64,000 nucleotides of DNA, taken from Rufibacter sp. DG15C (GTDB lineage Bacteria > Bacteroidota > Bacteroidia > Cytophagales > Hymenobacteraceae). Below the pieces are notes generated by a model, which was given only the letters and a program-made list of their open reading frames with translations, made no database searches and was not told the DNA's origin. The stretch covers positions 4,079,739 through 4,143,738 of the forward strand of contig NZ_CP010776.1 of assembly GCF_001577755.1 (NCBI RefSeq), read 5' to 3'. This document shows, in pieces, positions 54,208 through 63,236 of the stretch. Positions within the stretch are counted from its first letter, which is position 1. Each line of letters starts with the position of its first letter. The position numbers and the translations under genes are program-made.

Positions 54208-54990
54208 ATGGCTGGTAATAATCCTAACAGCAAACCAATGAACCTAACGCTTAAAGTGTGGAGACAAAGAAACTCCCAGGCGGCTGGTAAATTGGAGACT
54301 TACCAAGTAAAAGATATTTCGCCTGAGATGTCTTTCCTGGAGATGATGGACGTGCTGAACGAAGACCTTCTTCGTGGCGGGGTAGACCCCATCGCATTTG
54401 ACCATGATTGCCGTGAAGGTATCTGCGGAATGTGCAGTTTATACATCAACGGTCGTGCCCACGGCCCCGAAAGAGGAACCACCACGTGCCAGTTGCACAT
54501 GCGCAAGTTCTCTGACGGAGACACCATCACCATTGAGCCTTGGCGCGCAGGCCCCTTCCCTATCTTGAAGGACCTTTGCGTGGATCGTTCTGCCCTGGAC
54601 AGAATCCAGCAGGCGGGTGGTTACGTGTCCATCAACACGGGTGGTGTGCCAGACGCCAATGAGATTCCAATCCCTAAGCTGATTGCGGACAAAGCGTTTG
54701 ACGCGGCTACCTGTATTGGGTGCGGCGCCTGCGTGGCGGCCTGTAAGAACTCTTCTGCCATGTTGTTCACCAGCGCGAAGATCTCTCAGCTGGCTTTGTT
54801 GCCACAGGGAAAAGTAGAGCGCAAGACGCGTGTAGAAAACATGGTGGCCCAGATGGACATTGAAGGCTTTGGGGCTTGCTCTAACATTGGCGCCTGCGCC
54901 GCAGAATGCCCAGTAGGCATCTCTCTGGAGAACATTGCCATGATGAACCGCGAGTACGTATCTGCTAAGTTCACCTCAGAGAACGTATAA
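54208..54990 (+). CDS. sdhB: Succinate dehydrogenase iron-sulfur subunit
   Basis: 260 residues with three cluster sites: [2Fe-2S] [16 protein letters not shown] plus TTTCQLH, [4Fe-4S] [11 protein letters not shown], and [3Fe-4S] [15 protein letters not shown]. It links SdhA to the membrane subunit. Last gene of the operon, followed by an intrinsic terminator. The AAAGAAAATG start is the only plausible one. Confidence 0.97.
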   Translation: MAGNNPNSKPMNLTLKVWRQRNSQAAGKLETYQVKDISPEMSFLEMMDVLNEDLLRGGVDPIAFDHDCREGICGMCSLYINGRAHGPERGTTTCQLHMRKFSDGDTITIEPWRAGPFPILKDLCVDRSALDRIQQAGGYVSINTGGVPDANEIPIPKLIADKAFDAATCIGCGACVAACKNSSAMLFTSAKISQLALLPQGKVERKTRVENMVAQMDIEGFGACSNIGACAAECPVGISLENIAMMNREYVSAKFTSENV

Positions 54991-55011
54991 GTAAATCATA
55001 TTATAGCATAG

Positions 55012-55042
55012 AAAAGGCGAAGCTGTCATGGTTTCGCCTTTT
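55012..55042 (+). terminator. sdhCAB terminator
   Basis: AAAAGGCGAA pairs with TTCGCCTTTT, then T residues that continue into palindrome copy 24. Confidence 0.88.
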
Positions 55043-55043
55043 T

Positions 55044-55081
55044 CGTTTTTAGGTTATTTTCTGGAAAACAGCGCAAAAACG
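55044..55081. repeat. 38-bp palindrome copy 24, fused to the sdhCAB terminator
   Basis: CGTTTTTAGGTTATTT and right arm AAAACAGCGCAAAAACG, centre TGG, beginning directly after the terminator's T-tract. Confidence 0.85.
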
Positions 55082-55118
55082 ACTTTCCTTCCCATCTTTC
55101 CCTCCAATTAGAAAACTG

Positions 55119-55126
55119 TAACTTTG
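55119..55126 (+). promoter_or_regulatory. -7 box for the 55166 gene
   Basis: TAACTTTG fits TAnnTTTG; a weak TTTC lies about 18 bases upstream. Leader of about 34 bases. Confidence 0.5.
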
Positions 55127-55165
55127 AGCAACTCCTTCGATTATAGAGGTTAAAGATATTTACCC

Positions 55166-55690
55166 ATGATTCTCATTATTTCTGGCACCAACCGTCCCGA
55201 CTCCCTTTCCCTGCAGATTGCCCAATTGTACCAAGGCTTATTGAAAAATAAAGGTCAGGCGGCAGACATCTTGGATTTGCAGGACTTGCCCATGGACTTC
55301 GCGTCCCCAGCCTTGTACAACCGGGAGTTGTATTCCCCAGAATTCATGGCGTTGCGTGCCCAGGTGGCCCGCGCTCAGAAGATTGTGTTCATTGTACCTG
55401 AATATAACTGCTCCTTCCCTGGGGTCTTAAAAGCGTTTATTGACGGCTTAGAGTACCCAGATGCCTTACGCCATAAGAAAGGTGCCTTGGTTGGCCTTTC
55501 TACTGGCAGCCAAGGCGGCGTGTTGGCTTTAAGTCACCTCACAGACATTCTCAATTACTGCGGATTTCATGTCTTGGCCCAGAAGCCAAGATTGCCTTAT
55601 GTACACAAGCACCTGCAGGACGGGCAGTTCACCAATCCACTTTACCTGCAGCTGGTAGAAGAACAGATTGCAGCCTTGCTTCCCTTTTAA
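55166..55690 (+). CDS. NADPH-dependent FMN reductase family protein
   Basis: 174-residue flavodoxin-fold protein: FMN phosphate loop ISGTNRPDSLSLQIA, the second loop PEYNCSFPGVLKAFIDGL, and LVGLSTGSQGG. Typical of cytoplasmic NADPH:FMN/quinone/chromate reductases; the physiological acceptor is unknown. Only one of two FMN-reductase-like proteins in the window (the other is at 12957), and they are not close relatives. Confidence 0.9.
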   Translation: MILIISGTNRPDSLSLQIAQLYQGLLKNKGQAADILDLQDLPMDFASPALYNRELYSPEFMALRAQVARAQKIVFIVPEYNCSFPGVLKAFIDGLEYPDALRHKKGALVGLSTGSQGGVLALSHLTDILNYCGFHVLAQKPRLPYVHKHLQDGQFTNPLYLQLVEEQIAALLPF

Positions 55691-55718
55691 CGGAGAACTT
55701 CTCTTAAATCATCTTCAA

Positions 55719-55758
55719 CCGTTTTTGCCCTGATTCCTAGAAATTAGGCTAAAAACGG
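55719..55758. repeat. 38-bp palindrome copy 25
   Basis: Core 55720-55757, outer pair C/G. Arms GTTTTTGCCCTGATTC and GAAATTAGGCTAAAAAC, centre CTA. It lies between convergent genes, before the ftsZ terminator. Confidence 0.88.
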
Positions 55759-55891
55759 AATGCTATTTTTTTAGAATTTCTCGCCCAATTGAAAACATAT
55801 GAGAAATGCAGGTTTGGGGGCATGAGCTTCCCGATCACTTTGCTTGGCAGAGAAGGCATAAGGATTCTGAAAGTCCAAACCCCATTTAAAG

Positions 55892-55928
55892 AAAGAGCCC
55901 AAAAACGTTTCTGATTTTGGGCTCTTTT
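55892..55928. terminator. ftsZ (division cluster) terminator
   Basis: AAAGAGCCCAAAA pairs with TTTTGGGCTCTTT. The GCCCAAAAACG word inside it resembles half of the 38-bp element, but the 38-bp register is absent. Confidence 0.88.
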
Positions 55929-55950
55929 TATGGAATTAAGCGAAAAACGC

Positions 55951-57450
55951 TTAGTCTACATTGTCATGCAGGAAGCGGTTGTCTCCTAGCAGTTCATTGT
56001 CATCATTTAGGTTAAAACGAGAAATCTGCTGCTCGGTAGAAGGCGTTACAGTCTCTAGGTTCACGTTTCTACGAAGGTAAGCCGGCACCTCTAGCTTTTC
56101 TTTGATAGAGGCATCTGAGTGGATTTCTATGCTCAGGCCGCGCAGGCGGTTAATACGCTCCACATTGCTGCGGCTCATTTCTCTAGACTCTCTCACCGGC
56201 TCGGCTACAGGGGCGTAGCTGGTTTCTTCAAAAGCCGATTTAAAGATTTCGTTGTTGTCTAAATCAACAATAATCTTGGTTTCAGCAACTGGCTCTGGTC
56301 TACGAACGGGCTCTGTAGCAATCACGGTAGAAGGTGAGGCCGTTGGGGCAACACTATACGTAGGTACTACAACAGGCGCGGCAGGTTCAGAAACGTAAGA
56401 AGAGACTACCTGAGGCTGAGATACCGCTACTGGCTCTGCCTCAATAACTTTTTTTGGCTGTGGAAGGTTCTCGTGGTTACGAGCAAAGCCAGTGGCAATC
56501 ACTGTCACTCTAATGCTAGCTCCCAAAGAAGAATCAATGCCATGCCCGAAGATTACCTCAGAGTCATCACCGGCTTTCTCCTGGATGTAATCTGTGATCT
56601 CGGTCAGCTCATCCATCTCCAACTCGGCCTGGTCACCAGACATGATGGAAAGAAGGATTTTCTGGGCACCATGAATATCAGTGTTGTTTAACAACGGAGA
56701 AGAAAGAGATTCTTCAGCGGCACGCAAGGCTCTGTTCTCGCCTTCTGTAATGGCAGAACCCATCACGGCGGCGCCAGAGTCTTTCATAACCGTCTTCACG
56801 TCTTCAAAGTCCACGTTCACCTCAGAGGTTACCGTGATGATTTCAGCAATGGATTTGGCAGCAGTGGTCAGGACGTTATCTGCTTTGGCAAACGCTGCTC
56901 TAATAGGCAGGTTCCCGAACATCTCACGCAGCTTGTCATTGAGGATTACCAGGACCGTGTCACAGTTCTCGCTCAATTCTTTGATACCGTTGTCGGCGGC
57001 GGTGCGTTTCTTCTTGCCTTCAAAGGCAAACGGAGCGGTCACTATGCCTACCGTCAAGATGTCCATTTCTTTGGCCACCTTGGCAATGACCGGGGCGGCA
57101 CCGGTACCGGTTCCACCACCCATCCCTGCCGTGATGAACACCATTTTGGTATGGGCACCTAACAGTTCGCGGATTTCTTCTTTGCTTTCCAGGGCGGCCT
57201 GCTTGCCACGCTCAGGATTGGCGCCAGCGCCCAGACCTTCGGTCAAGGTAGTGCCAATCTGTAGCTTGTTGGGCACGCTGCTACTTTTTAAAGCCTGTTC
57301 ATCGGTATTACACACCACAAACTCCACGTCTTTAATGCCTTGGCTGAACATGTGGTTCACGGCATTGCTTCCCCCTCCACCAACACCAATCACTTTAATG
57401 ATTGACTTGGAGTGTGATGGTACATCAAACTTATACGATGAAAAACTCAT
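55951..57450 (-). CDS. ftsZ: Cell division protein FtsZ
   Basis: Tubulin-like GTPase that assembles the division ring. 499 residues: GTP-binding GVGGGGSNAVNHM, tubulin signature GGGTGTGAAPVIA, and synergy region in NFEDVKTVM-like sequence; the globular domain ends near 320. A long Pro/Val/Ala-rich linker (about 325-400) and a C-terminal part with LEVPAYLRRNVNLE, the likely FtsA/ZipA-binding segment of Bacteroidota FtsZ, account for the length. Last gene of the murD-ftsZ cluster; 23 bases after ftsA. Confidence 0.97.
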   Translation of the reverse strand: MSFSSYKFDVPSHSKSIIKVIGVGGGGSNAVNHMFSQGIKDVEFVVCNTDEQALKSSSVPNKLQIGTTLTEGLGAGANPERGKQAALESKEEIRELLGAHTKMVFITAGMGGGTGTGAAPVIAKVAKEMDILTVGIVTAPFAFEGKKKRTAADNGIKELSENCDTVLVILNDKLREMFGNLPIRAAFAKADNVLTTAAKSIAEIITVTSEVNVDFEDVKTVMKDSGAAVMGSAITEGENRALRAAEESLSSPLLNNTDIHGAQKILLSIMSGDQAELEMDELTEITDYIQEKAGDDSEVIFGHGIDSSLGASIRVTVIATGFARNHENLPQPKKVIEAEPVAVSQPQVVSSYVSEPAAPVVVPTYSVAPTASPSTVIATEPVRRPEPVAETKIIVDLDNNEIFKSAFEETSYAPVAEPVRESREMSRSNVERINRLRGLSIEIHSDASIKEKLEVPAYLRRNVNLETVTPSTEQQISRFNLNDDNELLGDNRFLHDNVD

Positions 57451-57473
57451 TTTTTCCCCTCCTGAATTACGCG

Positions 57474-58808
57474 TTAATAATTTTGCTGCTTGTCATCGAA
57501 ATCATCAATCAACAAGCTTTTGGTGCGGTCTACAATATTTTTAAAGAAGCCTACTCCATTAGAGGAAGCTTTTTGTTGCGCAGGTCTGGCTTCGTTCACC
57601 AATCGTGCCTCTGAGGTGTTATTTATCTCAGTGTAACGGTTGGCGCGCTCGTCCAGGGCCTGGTAGCCGGCTAGCACCAATCCAACGGTGGTGGCATACA
57701 TGGGGCTCTTCACTGAATCAATCTTGCTCTTACCCAAATGCTCATTAGGATATCCTAAGCGGGCATCAAGGCCAGTCAAATACTCTACCAGCTGCACCAA
57801 ATTCTGCAATTGCGCACCACCACCCGTGATGACAATACCTGCCGCTAATTGGTTGGCATACCCGCTTCTAACAATTTCAGAGTAAACGAGTTCAACAATC
57901 TCCTCCATTCTTGCTTCAATAATATAAGCAAGATTTTTGAGAGAAATTTCTTTTGGAGTTCTATCTCTTAAGCCAGGAATTGAAACTATCTCATTATCAG
58001 AGGCTTCATCTGCAATGGCTTTTCCAAAACGTACTTTCAATTGCTCAGCCTGGTTCTGCATGACCATGCAGCCCTGTTTGATGTCTGAGGTAATAATGTT
58101 GCCGCCAAACGGAAGCACCGTGGTATGACGGATGATGTTGTCTTTAAAAATAGCCAGGTCTGTGGTACCGCCTCCAATGTCAATGAGGGCCACACCGGCT
58201 TCGCGCTCTTCATCGCTGAGCACAGACATACAAGACGCCAACGGTTCCAAGATCAATTGCTCAATCTCCAGACCGGCGCGGTTCACGCATTTGTTGATGT
58301 TGTGGATGGCGTTAGACTGGGCCGTGATGATGTGGAAGTTGCCTTCCAGGCGCACGCCAGACATTCCCACTGGGTCCATGATGCCGTCCTCATAGTCCAC
58401 TTTGTAATCTTGTGGCATTACATGGATGATCTCACTACCCGGGGGGGTCACCAGACGGTACATGTCATTGGTTAGACGGTTGATGTCTTCTACCGTGATT
58501 TCACTGTCAGTGGAGGTGCGGGTGATGCTACCGTTGTGTTGCAGACTTTTGATATGCTGTCCGGCAATACCAACGTTGACCACCTTGATATCAATACCAG
58601 ATTGCTCCTCTGCCTGACGGATGGCTTTCTTGATGGCGTCCACGGTTTTGTCAATGTTGCTCACCATGCCGCGCACTACGCCCTCAGACACGGCTTTACC
58701 CATGCCTAGAATCTCAAGTTTGCCATACTCGTTCTTCCGACCCACTAAAGCGCAGATCTTGGTAGTCCCAATGTCTAAGCCTACAACTATTTTATCGTTG
58801 TTCTGCAT
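57474..58808 (-). CDS. ftsA: Cell division protein FtsA
   Basis: 444-residue actin-like ATPase that tethers FtsZ to the membrane. Phosphate 1 motif VVGLDIGTTKICALVG, phosphate 2 ALIDIGGGTTDLAIF, adenosine motif GIVITGGGAQLQNL. A basic amphipathic segment near the C-terminus (GVGFFKNIVDRTKSLL) is the likely membrane anchor. It follows ftsQ by 8 bases. Confidence 0.96.
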   Translation of the reverse strand: MQNNDKIVVGLDIGTTKICALVGRKNEYGKLEILGMGKAVSEGVVRGMVSNIDKTVDAIKKAIRQAEEQSGIDIKVVNVGIAGQHIKSLQHNGSITRTSTDSEITVEDINRLTNDMYRLVTPPGSEIIHVMPQDYKVDYEDGIMDPVGMSGVRLEGNFHIITAQSNAIHNINKCVNRAGLEIEQLILEPLASCMSVLSDEEREAGVALIDIGGGTTDLAIFKDNIIRHTTVLPFGGNIITSDIKQGCMVMQNQAEQLKVRFGKAIADEASDNEIVSIPGLRDRTPKEISLKNLAYIIEARMEEIVELVYSEIVRSGYANQLAAGIVITGGGAQLQNLVQLVEYLTGLDARLGYPNEHLGKSKIDSVKSPMYATTVGLVLAGYQALDERANRYTEINNTSEARLVNEARPAQQKASSNGVGFFKNIVDRTKSLLIDDFDDKQQNY

Positions 58809-58816
58809 ATCGTTAT

Positions 58817-59578
58817 CTATTCACAAATAATCTGATCCTTGTACTCCACATTCAGGCGGCTGTATTTCTCCCACCCTACTACTGGCAACACCTCTTTGTA
58901 GAAGATGAACAGCTTCCTGAACTTCTCCTCCATGTGGTTGGGCTTGCCAAACTCAATGCGCTGGTCGCCTACCTGCGTTAAAAAACTCACTTTGCCTTTG
59001 GCATCTATGTCCATATGGGCCAGCTGAGCATCCCAGAAGGGGTCCTGCTCAATGAAGCGTAAAAGCTCCAGGTATGGCCTGCCCACTGAATCCTGAAAAA
59101 AGGAGGTGGCAAGGGTTGGTTTCACAGCAGACGACGTCACAGGAATGACATGCGCCGTGTACAATGAAGACAGAGGCAGCACATTTCCTTCTTCGTCCAG
59201 GTACACATCACGTTGCGCGCTGAGTAACCGGGCAATGGGTCTGTTTTGCTTGACCAAGACGTTGATATTACCGTCAAGATCGTGATAAACCTCCGCTTCT
59301 CTTACAAATTTATGCGATTTAATTCGCAATTCAAGTCGCTTGAGGTCAATCTCCCCTTTTTTCATTCCCACTAGTGGTTGATCTCCGTTTCTGGTGATGA
59401 GCGCTAGTACTTCCGTTTCACTAAGAAAGTAATTGTTGTACTCATTATCAATTTTAATATTGACTTTTTTACATATTTTATCCTGTTGCCGGGACTTAGA
59501 AAATGCCGCCAAAAACAGGAAGCCGCTTAAACACAAAACGGCAAAAAGGAGCGCTTTTACTTTTCTATTCCAGAACAT
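58817..59578 (-). CDS. ftsQ: Cell division protein FtsQ
   Basis: 253 residues with one N-terminal membrane helix (about 9-28: ALLFAVLCLSGFLFLAA) and a periplasmic part holding a POTRA-like domain (about 35-110: VNIKIDNEYNNYFLSETEVL) and a beta domain (RPYLELLRFIEQDPFWDAQL). Divergent from proteobacterial FtsQ, as usual for Bacteroidota; the assignment leans on position between murC and ftsA. Its start overlaps murC by 14 bases. Confidence 0.88.
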   Translation of the reverse strand: MFWNRKVKALLFAVLCLSGFLFLAAFSKSRQQDKICKKVNIKIDNEYNNYFLSETEVLALITRNGDQPLVGMKKGEIDLKRLELRIKSHKFVREAEVYHDLDGNINVLVKQNRPIARLLSAQRDVYLDEEGNVLPLSSLYTAHVIPVTSSAVKPTLATSFFQDSVGRPYLELLRFIEQDPFWDAQLAHMDIDAKGKVSFLTQVGDQRIEFGKPNHMEEKFRKLFIFYKEVLPVVGWEKYSRLNVEYKDQIICE

Positions 59579-60974
59579 GGGCTCTCTCCTCCAGAAGGTG
59601 TTTAATACCAGGCACTAAGGTGTCAATATCGCCAGCTCCCACAGTAGCTAACACCGCAAAATCCAAATCTTTTTCTAACGCGGGCAACACATCTTTTTTA
59701 TGCAGAATCCGTTTAACAGGTCCTTCAATTTTATGATAAATCAGCTCACTGGTTACTCCCTCTATAGGCAGCTCCCTGGCCGGGTATATATCCAAAAGCC
59801 ACACCTCATCTGCCAGGCTCAGGCTCTCCGCAAAGCCGTCCAGGAAATCACGTGTTCTGGTGAACAGATGGGGCTGAAAAATAACCCGAAGCTTCTGCGC
59901 TGGGTACAAGGCCCTTACGGATTTCAAGAACGCTTCAATCTCTCTGGGATGATGGGCGTAATCATCTAGATATACCTTACCATTTTTGCCCCAAACTCGC
60001 TCAAAACGGCGTTTTACCCCGTTATAGGCTTCAATTCCTTTTTGTATTTGGTAAGGTGTCAACCCTACCAAAGAAACCGCTTGCGCGGCGGCCACGGCGT
60101 TCTCCACGTTGTGGAAACCAGGCACCTGCAAAGCCGTTTCGGGCAGTGCAAAGTTCCGACCTTTGGCAGAGAATTTCATACTTCCGTCGGCAATTTTTAT
60201 GGGACCGGCCGCAAGCTCTTCATGCTCAAGGCCATAAGTTATCACCTGCACTGATGGGTGCACAGAAGTTTTCAAGCTTTGGTCGGCCGTATGGTTTAAA
60301 AGTAGGAATCCGTTGGGTTTAATCTGGCTCACAAACTGTTTGAAAGACTCTACCAGCGCTTCCTTCTCCCCATAAATGTCCAAATGGTCTGGGTCTGTGG
60401 AGGTCACGATGGCAATGTCTGGATGCAGAGTCAAAAACGACCGGTCAAACTCATCTGCCTCTACCACGGCCAATGCTCTTTCTTCCTCTTCATGTGGCAA
60501 TAAAAGGTTGGAACCCAAGTTGGTAGAGATGCCGCCTAAGAAGGCTGAGGTAGACACGTTAGCATGCTGTAACAAGTGCGCCACCATAGAAGACGTGGTG
60601 GTCTTGCCATGCGTGCCGGCTACGGCAATTAGGTATTGATCTGCGGTGAGCAGGCCCAGCACCTGTGACCGTTTCATGATGGTATAGCCTTGCTCCTGCA
60701 GGTACTGTCTCTCTGTATGGTTGGCAGGCACGGCCGGCGTTAAAACCACCAGCGTTTTTGCCTTGTTTTCCAGAAAAGAGGCCGGAATCAAGTTTACATC
60801 ATCCTCAAAATGAATCTGCGCGCCTTCTTCTATTAACTTTTGGGTGAGCGGCGTTGGGGTACGGTCATAACCGGCCACCTCAAAGCCTTTAGCCAGAAAC
60901 CAGCGGGCAATGGCGCTCATGCCTATGCCTCCAATGCCCAAAAAGTAGATATGACGGTACTGGCTCAGGTTCAT
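59565..60974 (-). CDS. murC: UDP-N-acetylmuramate-L-alanine ligase
   Basis: Adds L-Ala to UDP-MurNAc, first peptide step of murein synthesis, cytoplasmic. 469 residues: N-terminal FLGIGGIGMSAIARWFLAKG, ATP loop AGTHGKTTTSSMVAHLL, metal/substrate region EADEFDRSFL and late DDYAHHPREI. Overlaps murG by 4 bases and ftsQ by 14. Codons for ASFLENKAKT (60753-60783) match a 38-bp palindrome arm on the minus strand. Confidence 0.96.
   Translation of the reverse strand: MNLSQYRHIYFLGIGGIGMSAIARWFLAKGFEVAGYDRTPTPLTQKLIEEGAQIHFEDDVNLIPASFLENKAKTLVVLTPAVPANHTERQYLQEQGYTIMKRSQVLGLLTADQYLIAVAGTHGKTTTSSMVAHLLQHANVSTSAFLGGISTNLGSNLLLPHEEEERALAVVEADEFDRSFLTLHPDIAIVTSTDPDHLDIYGEKEALVESFKQFVSQIKPNGFLLLNHTADQSLKTSVHPSVQVITYGLEHEELAAGPIKIADGSMKFSAKGRNFALPETALQVPGFHNVENAVAAAQAVSLVGLTPYQIQKGIEAYNGVKRRFERVWGKNGKVYLDDYAHHPREIEAFLKSVRALYPAQKLRVIFQPHLFTRTRDFLDGFAESLSLADEVWLLDIYPARELPIEGVTSELIYHKIEGPVKRILHKKDVLPALEKDLDFAVLATVGAGDIDTLVPGIKHLLEERAHVLE
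60753..60783. repeat. Palindrome-like sequence inside murC
   Basis: Reading the minus strand, TTTCTGGAAAACAAGGCA continues into AAAACG and matches palindrome copy 24 at about 22 of 25 positions; the far outer arm is missing. Confidence 0.45.
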
Positions 60975-62077
60975 TTCACTAGCTTGAAGAGTTCTTGTAC
61001 AATGGTTTCAGCGGCGAAGGGCTTTCCCAATGCGGCAATGTTCTGGCTCAGCTGCTTTTGCTTTTCTGTGTCCTTGACTAAGGCCAGGGCCATGTCCCAC
61101 AACGTTTGGGCCGCCTCGGCGTCCTTCACCAAGATGGCCGCGTCCTTCTGCACCAAGGCCATGGCGTTCTTGGTCTGGTGGTCTTCGGCTACGTTAGGCG
61201 AAGGCACCAGAATGGATGGCTTTTTAGCCAGGCAAAGCTCAGAGATTGACAAAGCGCCGGCCCTGGAGATGACCACGTCTGCGGCGGCATAGGCCAAATC
61301 CATCCGCTTCAAGAATTCAAAGGCTTTTATCTGGTCTTGTGGTAACCCGTTCACCGCTTCCTCTGCCAAGGGGAAATAGGTTTTCCCAGTCTGCCAGATA
61401 AGGTTGTAGCCCGCCTCCTGGATTTTATGCAGAGCGGCTTGAGTGCTTTGGTTTAAGGTTCTCGCGCCTAAGCTCCCGCCAATCACTAGAAAAGTTTTCC
61501 TTTCAGGATTCAAGCCAAAGAAACCCATGGCCTCCTCCCGTTTGCCCACACTGTCTACAATGTCCCGGCGGACCGGGTTGCCTGTCACCTCCAGTTTGCT
61601 GGCCGGGAAAAACTTGTACATCGTATCATAGGCCACACACACTTTGTCTACTTTGTTGGCCAGCAGTTTATTGGTGATACCGGCGTGTGAGTTCTGCTCC
61701 TGAATAAGCGTAGGGATGTGTTGTTTAGTGGCCGCGTACAAAGTGGGGCCGCTCGCGTAGCCCCCAACGCCTACCACCGCATCAGGTTTGAATTCTTTGA
61801 TAATCTTGCTGGCCGTTTTTATGCTGGAAATTACCTTCAATGGGAAAGAGAGATTATCTACAGTCAGGCGTCGCTGTAAACCACTGATCCATAATCCTAT
61901 GATCTTGAAACCAGCTTCTGGCACACGCGTCATTTCCATACGTCCCTTGGCGCCCACAAACAGAATCTCAGCGTTGGGGTGCAGTCGCTTTATCTCATTG
62001 GCAATGGCAATGGCCGGGTAGATGTGCCCGCCCGTTCCACCGCCGCTGATGATAAATTTATATATTTTATCCTGCAT
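60971..62077 (-). CDS. murG: UDP-GlcNAc:lipid I GlcNAc transferase
   Basis: Makes lipid II at the inner face of the membrane. 368 residues: N-terminal SGGGTGGHIYPAIAIANEI, C-domain VIGGSLGARTLNQ and ISRAGALSISELCLAKKPSILVP, the family donor-binding motif. Overlaps ftsW (11 bases) and murC (4 bases), so the cluster is translationally coupled. Confidence 0.97.
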   Translation of the reverse strand: MQDKIYKFIISGGGTGGHIYPAIAIANEIKRLHPNAEILFVGAKGRMEMTRVPEAGFKIIGLWISGLQRRLTVDNLSFPLKVISSIKTASKIIKEFKPDAVVGVGGYASGPTLYAATKQHIPTLIQEQNSHAGITNKLLANKVDKVCVAYDTMYKFFPASKLEVTGNPVRRDIVDSVGKREEAMGFFGLNPERKTFLVIGGSLGARTLNQSTQAALHKIQEAGYNLIWQTGKTYFPLAEEAVNGLPQDQIKAFEFLKRMDLAYAAADVVISRAGALSISELCLAKKPSILVPSPNVAEDHQTKNAMALVQKDAAILVKDAEAAQTLWDMALALVKDTEKQKQLSQNIAALGKPFAAETIVQELFKLVK

Positions 62078-63236
62078 TACTTAAGGCATTTGGTTTGTTG
62101 GCCACCGGCGCGGCGGCCAATTTGGCTTCGTACTCACTGCGGCTCACGGACAAGATAATCCCGATGGAGATACCCGTGAAAATCAGGGATGTCCCCCCCA
62201 TACTGAGCAGTGGCAACGGCAGACCCGTGATGGGGCCAAGGCCCACGGCCACGCCCATGTTCACCATGGCCTGTATGACCAGACTGAAACTAATACCTGC
62301 GGAGAGAAGACCGCCGAACGCTCCCGAGCTGTTCGTGACGGCCACCATCCCTCGATAGAGGAAGGCCAGGTACAGGAAGAGCACGATGGCCCCTCCTATC
62401 ATGCCATACTCCTCAATGATGATGGCGTAGATAAAGTCTGAGTACGGGTGCGGCAGGAAGTTTCGCTGGTCAGAGTTGCCCGGCCCTTTGCCCACCACGC
62501 CGCCCGTGGCAATGGCAATATAGGACTGTTCCAACTGGAAGACCGTCTGCGTGGGGTCCATGAAGTTCTCAATCCTACTGATGGCCGTCTGCATCCGCTG
62601 GCCAATGGTCAAGGCAATGGTCCCGAAGATGGCGCCCACCACAATCATAATCATGATCTGCTTGAACGGCACCCGACCAATGAACATCAACAACAAGCAG
62701 GTCATGAACAAAAGCAACCCAGTGGAGATGTTACTCATGGCAATCAATCCACAAATCAAACCACTCCACAACACCAAGGGAATCAAGGTCTCCTTGTAAT
62801 TGCTGATGTTCATCTGACGCTTGCTCAGCATGCTGGCCAAGTAGGAAATCAAAGCCAATTTGGCCAAATCTGAAGGCTGGAACGTCTGGTTGATGATGGG
62901 AATGGTCAGCCACCGTGAGGCCTCGTTGATATTGGAGCCTTTCAAATAAGTGTAAATCAGCAAGGGCACGGAGAAGACTAGCGCCAGCAAGCTCAGCTTG
63001 GCGTAGTACTTGTAGTTTACCTTGTGGGCCAGCCACACAAAGGCCAGGCCAATCAAGATGAGACTGGAGTGCTTGAACAGATAGTACTCCGTGTTGCCGC
63101 TCATTTTCTTGTAAGCCAGCGTACCCGTGGCCGAGTACACCACCGCAATGGAAATCAAGGAAAACGACAAGACGATGCCCCACAGGATGGGGTCCCCTTT
63201 CAAGTTGTCACGCAGCCAATTCTTCACCTCGTTCAT
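62067..63236 (-). CDS. ftsW: SEDS peptidoglycan polymerase FtsW
   Basis: Integral membrane glycan polymerase of the division machinery, using lipid II. 389 residues, about ten hydrophobic segments; SEDS marks are RWLTIPIINQTFQPSDLAKL, IATGGVVGKGPGNSDQRNFLP and the ending MVNMGVAVGLGPITGLPLPLLSMGGTS (shown here only as family motif). The dcw position separates it from RodA. Overlaps murG by 11 bases and murD by 4. Confidence 0.95.
   Translation of the reverse strand: MNEVKNWLRDNLKGDPILWGIVLSFSLISIAVVYSATGTLAYKKMSGNTEYYLFKHSSLILIGLAFVWLAHKVNYKYYAKLSLLALVFSVPLLIYTYLKGSNINEASRWLTIPIINQTFQPSDLAKLALISYLASMLSKRQMNISNYKETLIPLVLWSGLICGLIAMSNISTGLLLFMTCLLLMFIGRVPFKQIMIMIVVGAIFGTIALTIGQRMQTAISRIENFMDPTQTVFQLEQSYIAIATGGVVGKGPGNSDQRNFLPHPYSDFIYAIIIEEYGMIGGAIVLFLYLAFLYRGMVAVTNSSGAFGGLLSAGISFSLVIQAMVNMGVAVGLGPITGLPLPLLSMGGTSLIFTGISIGIILSVSRSEYEAKLAAAPVANKPNALSNAG

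Noticed and set aside
56681..57544. 287-residue frame antisense to ftsZ and ftsA
   Set aside because: Shadow frame; no start or composition support.
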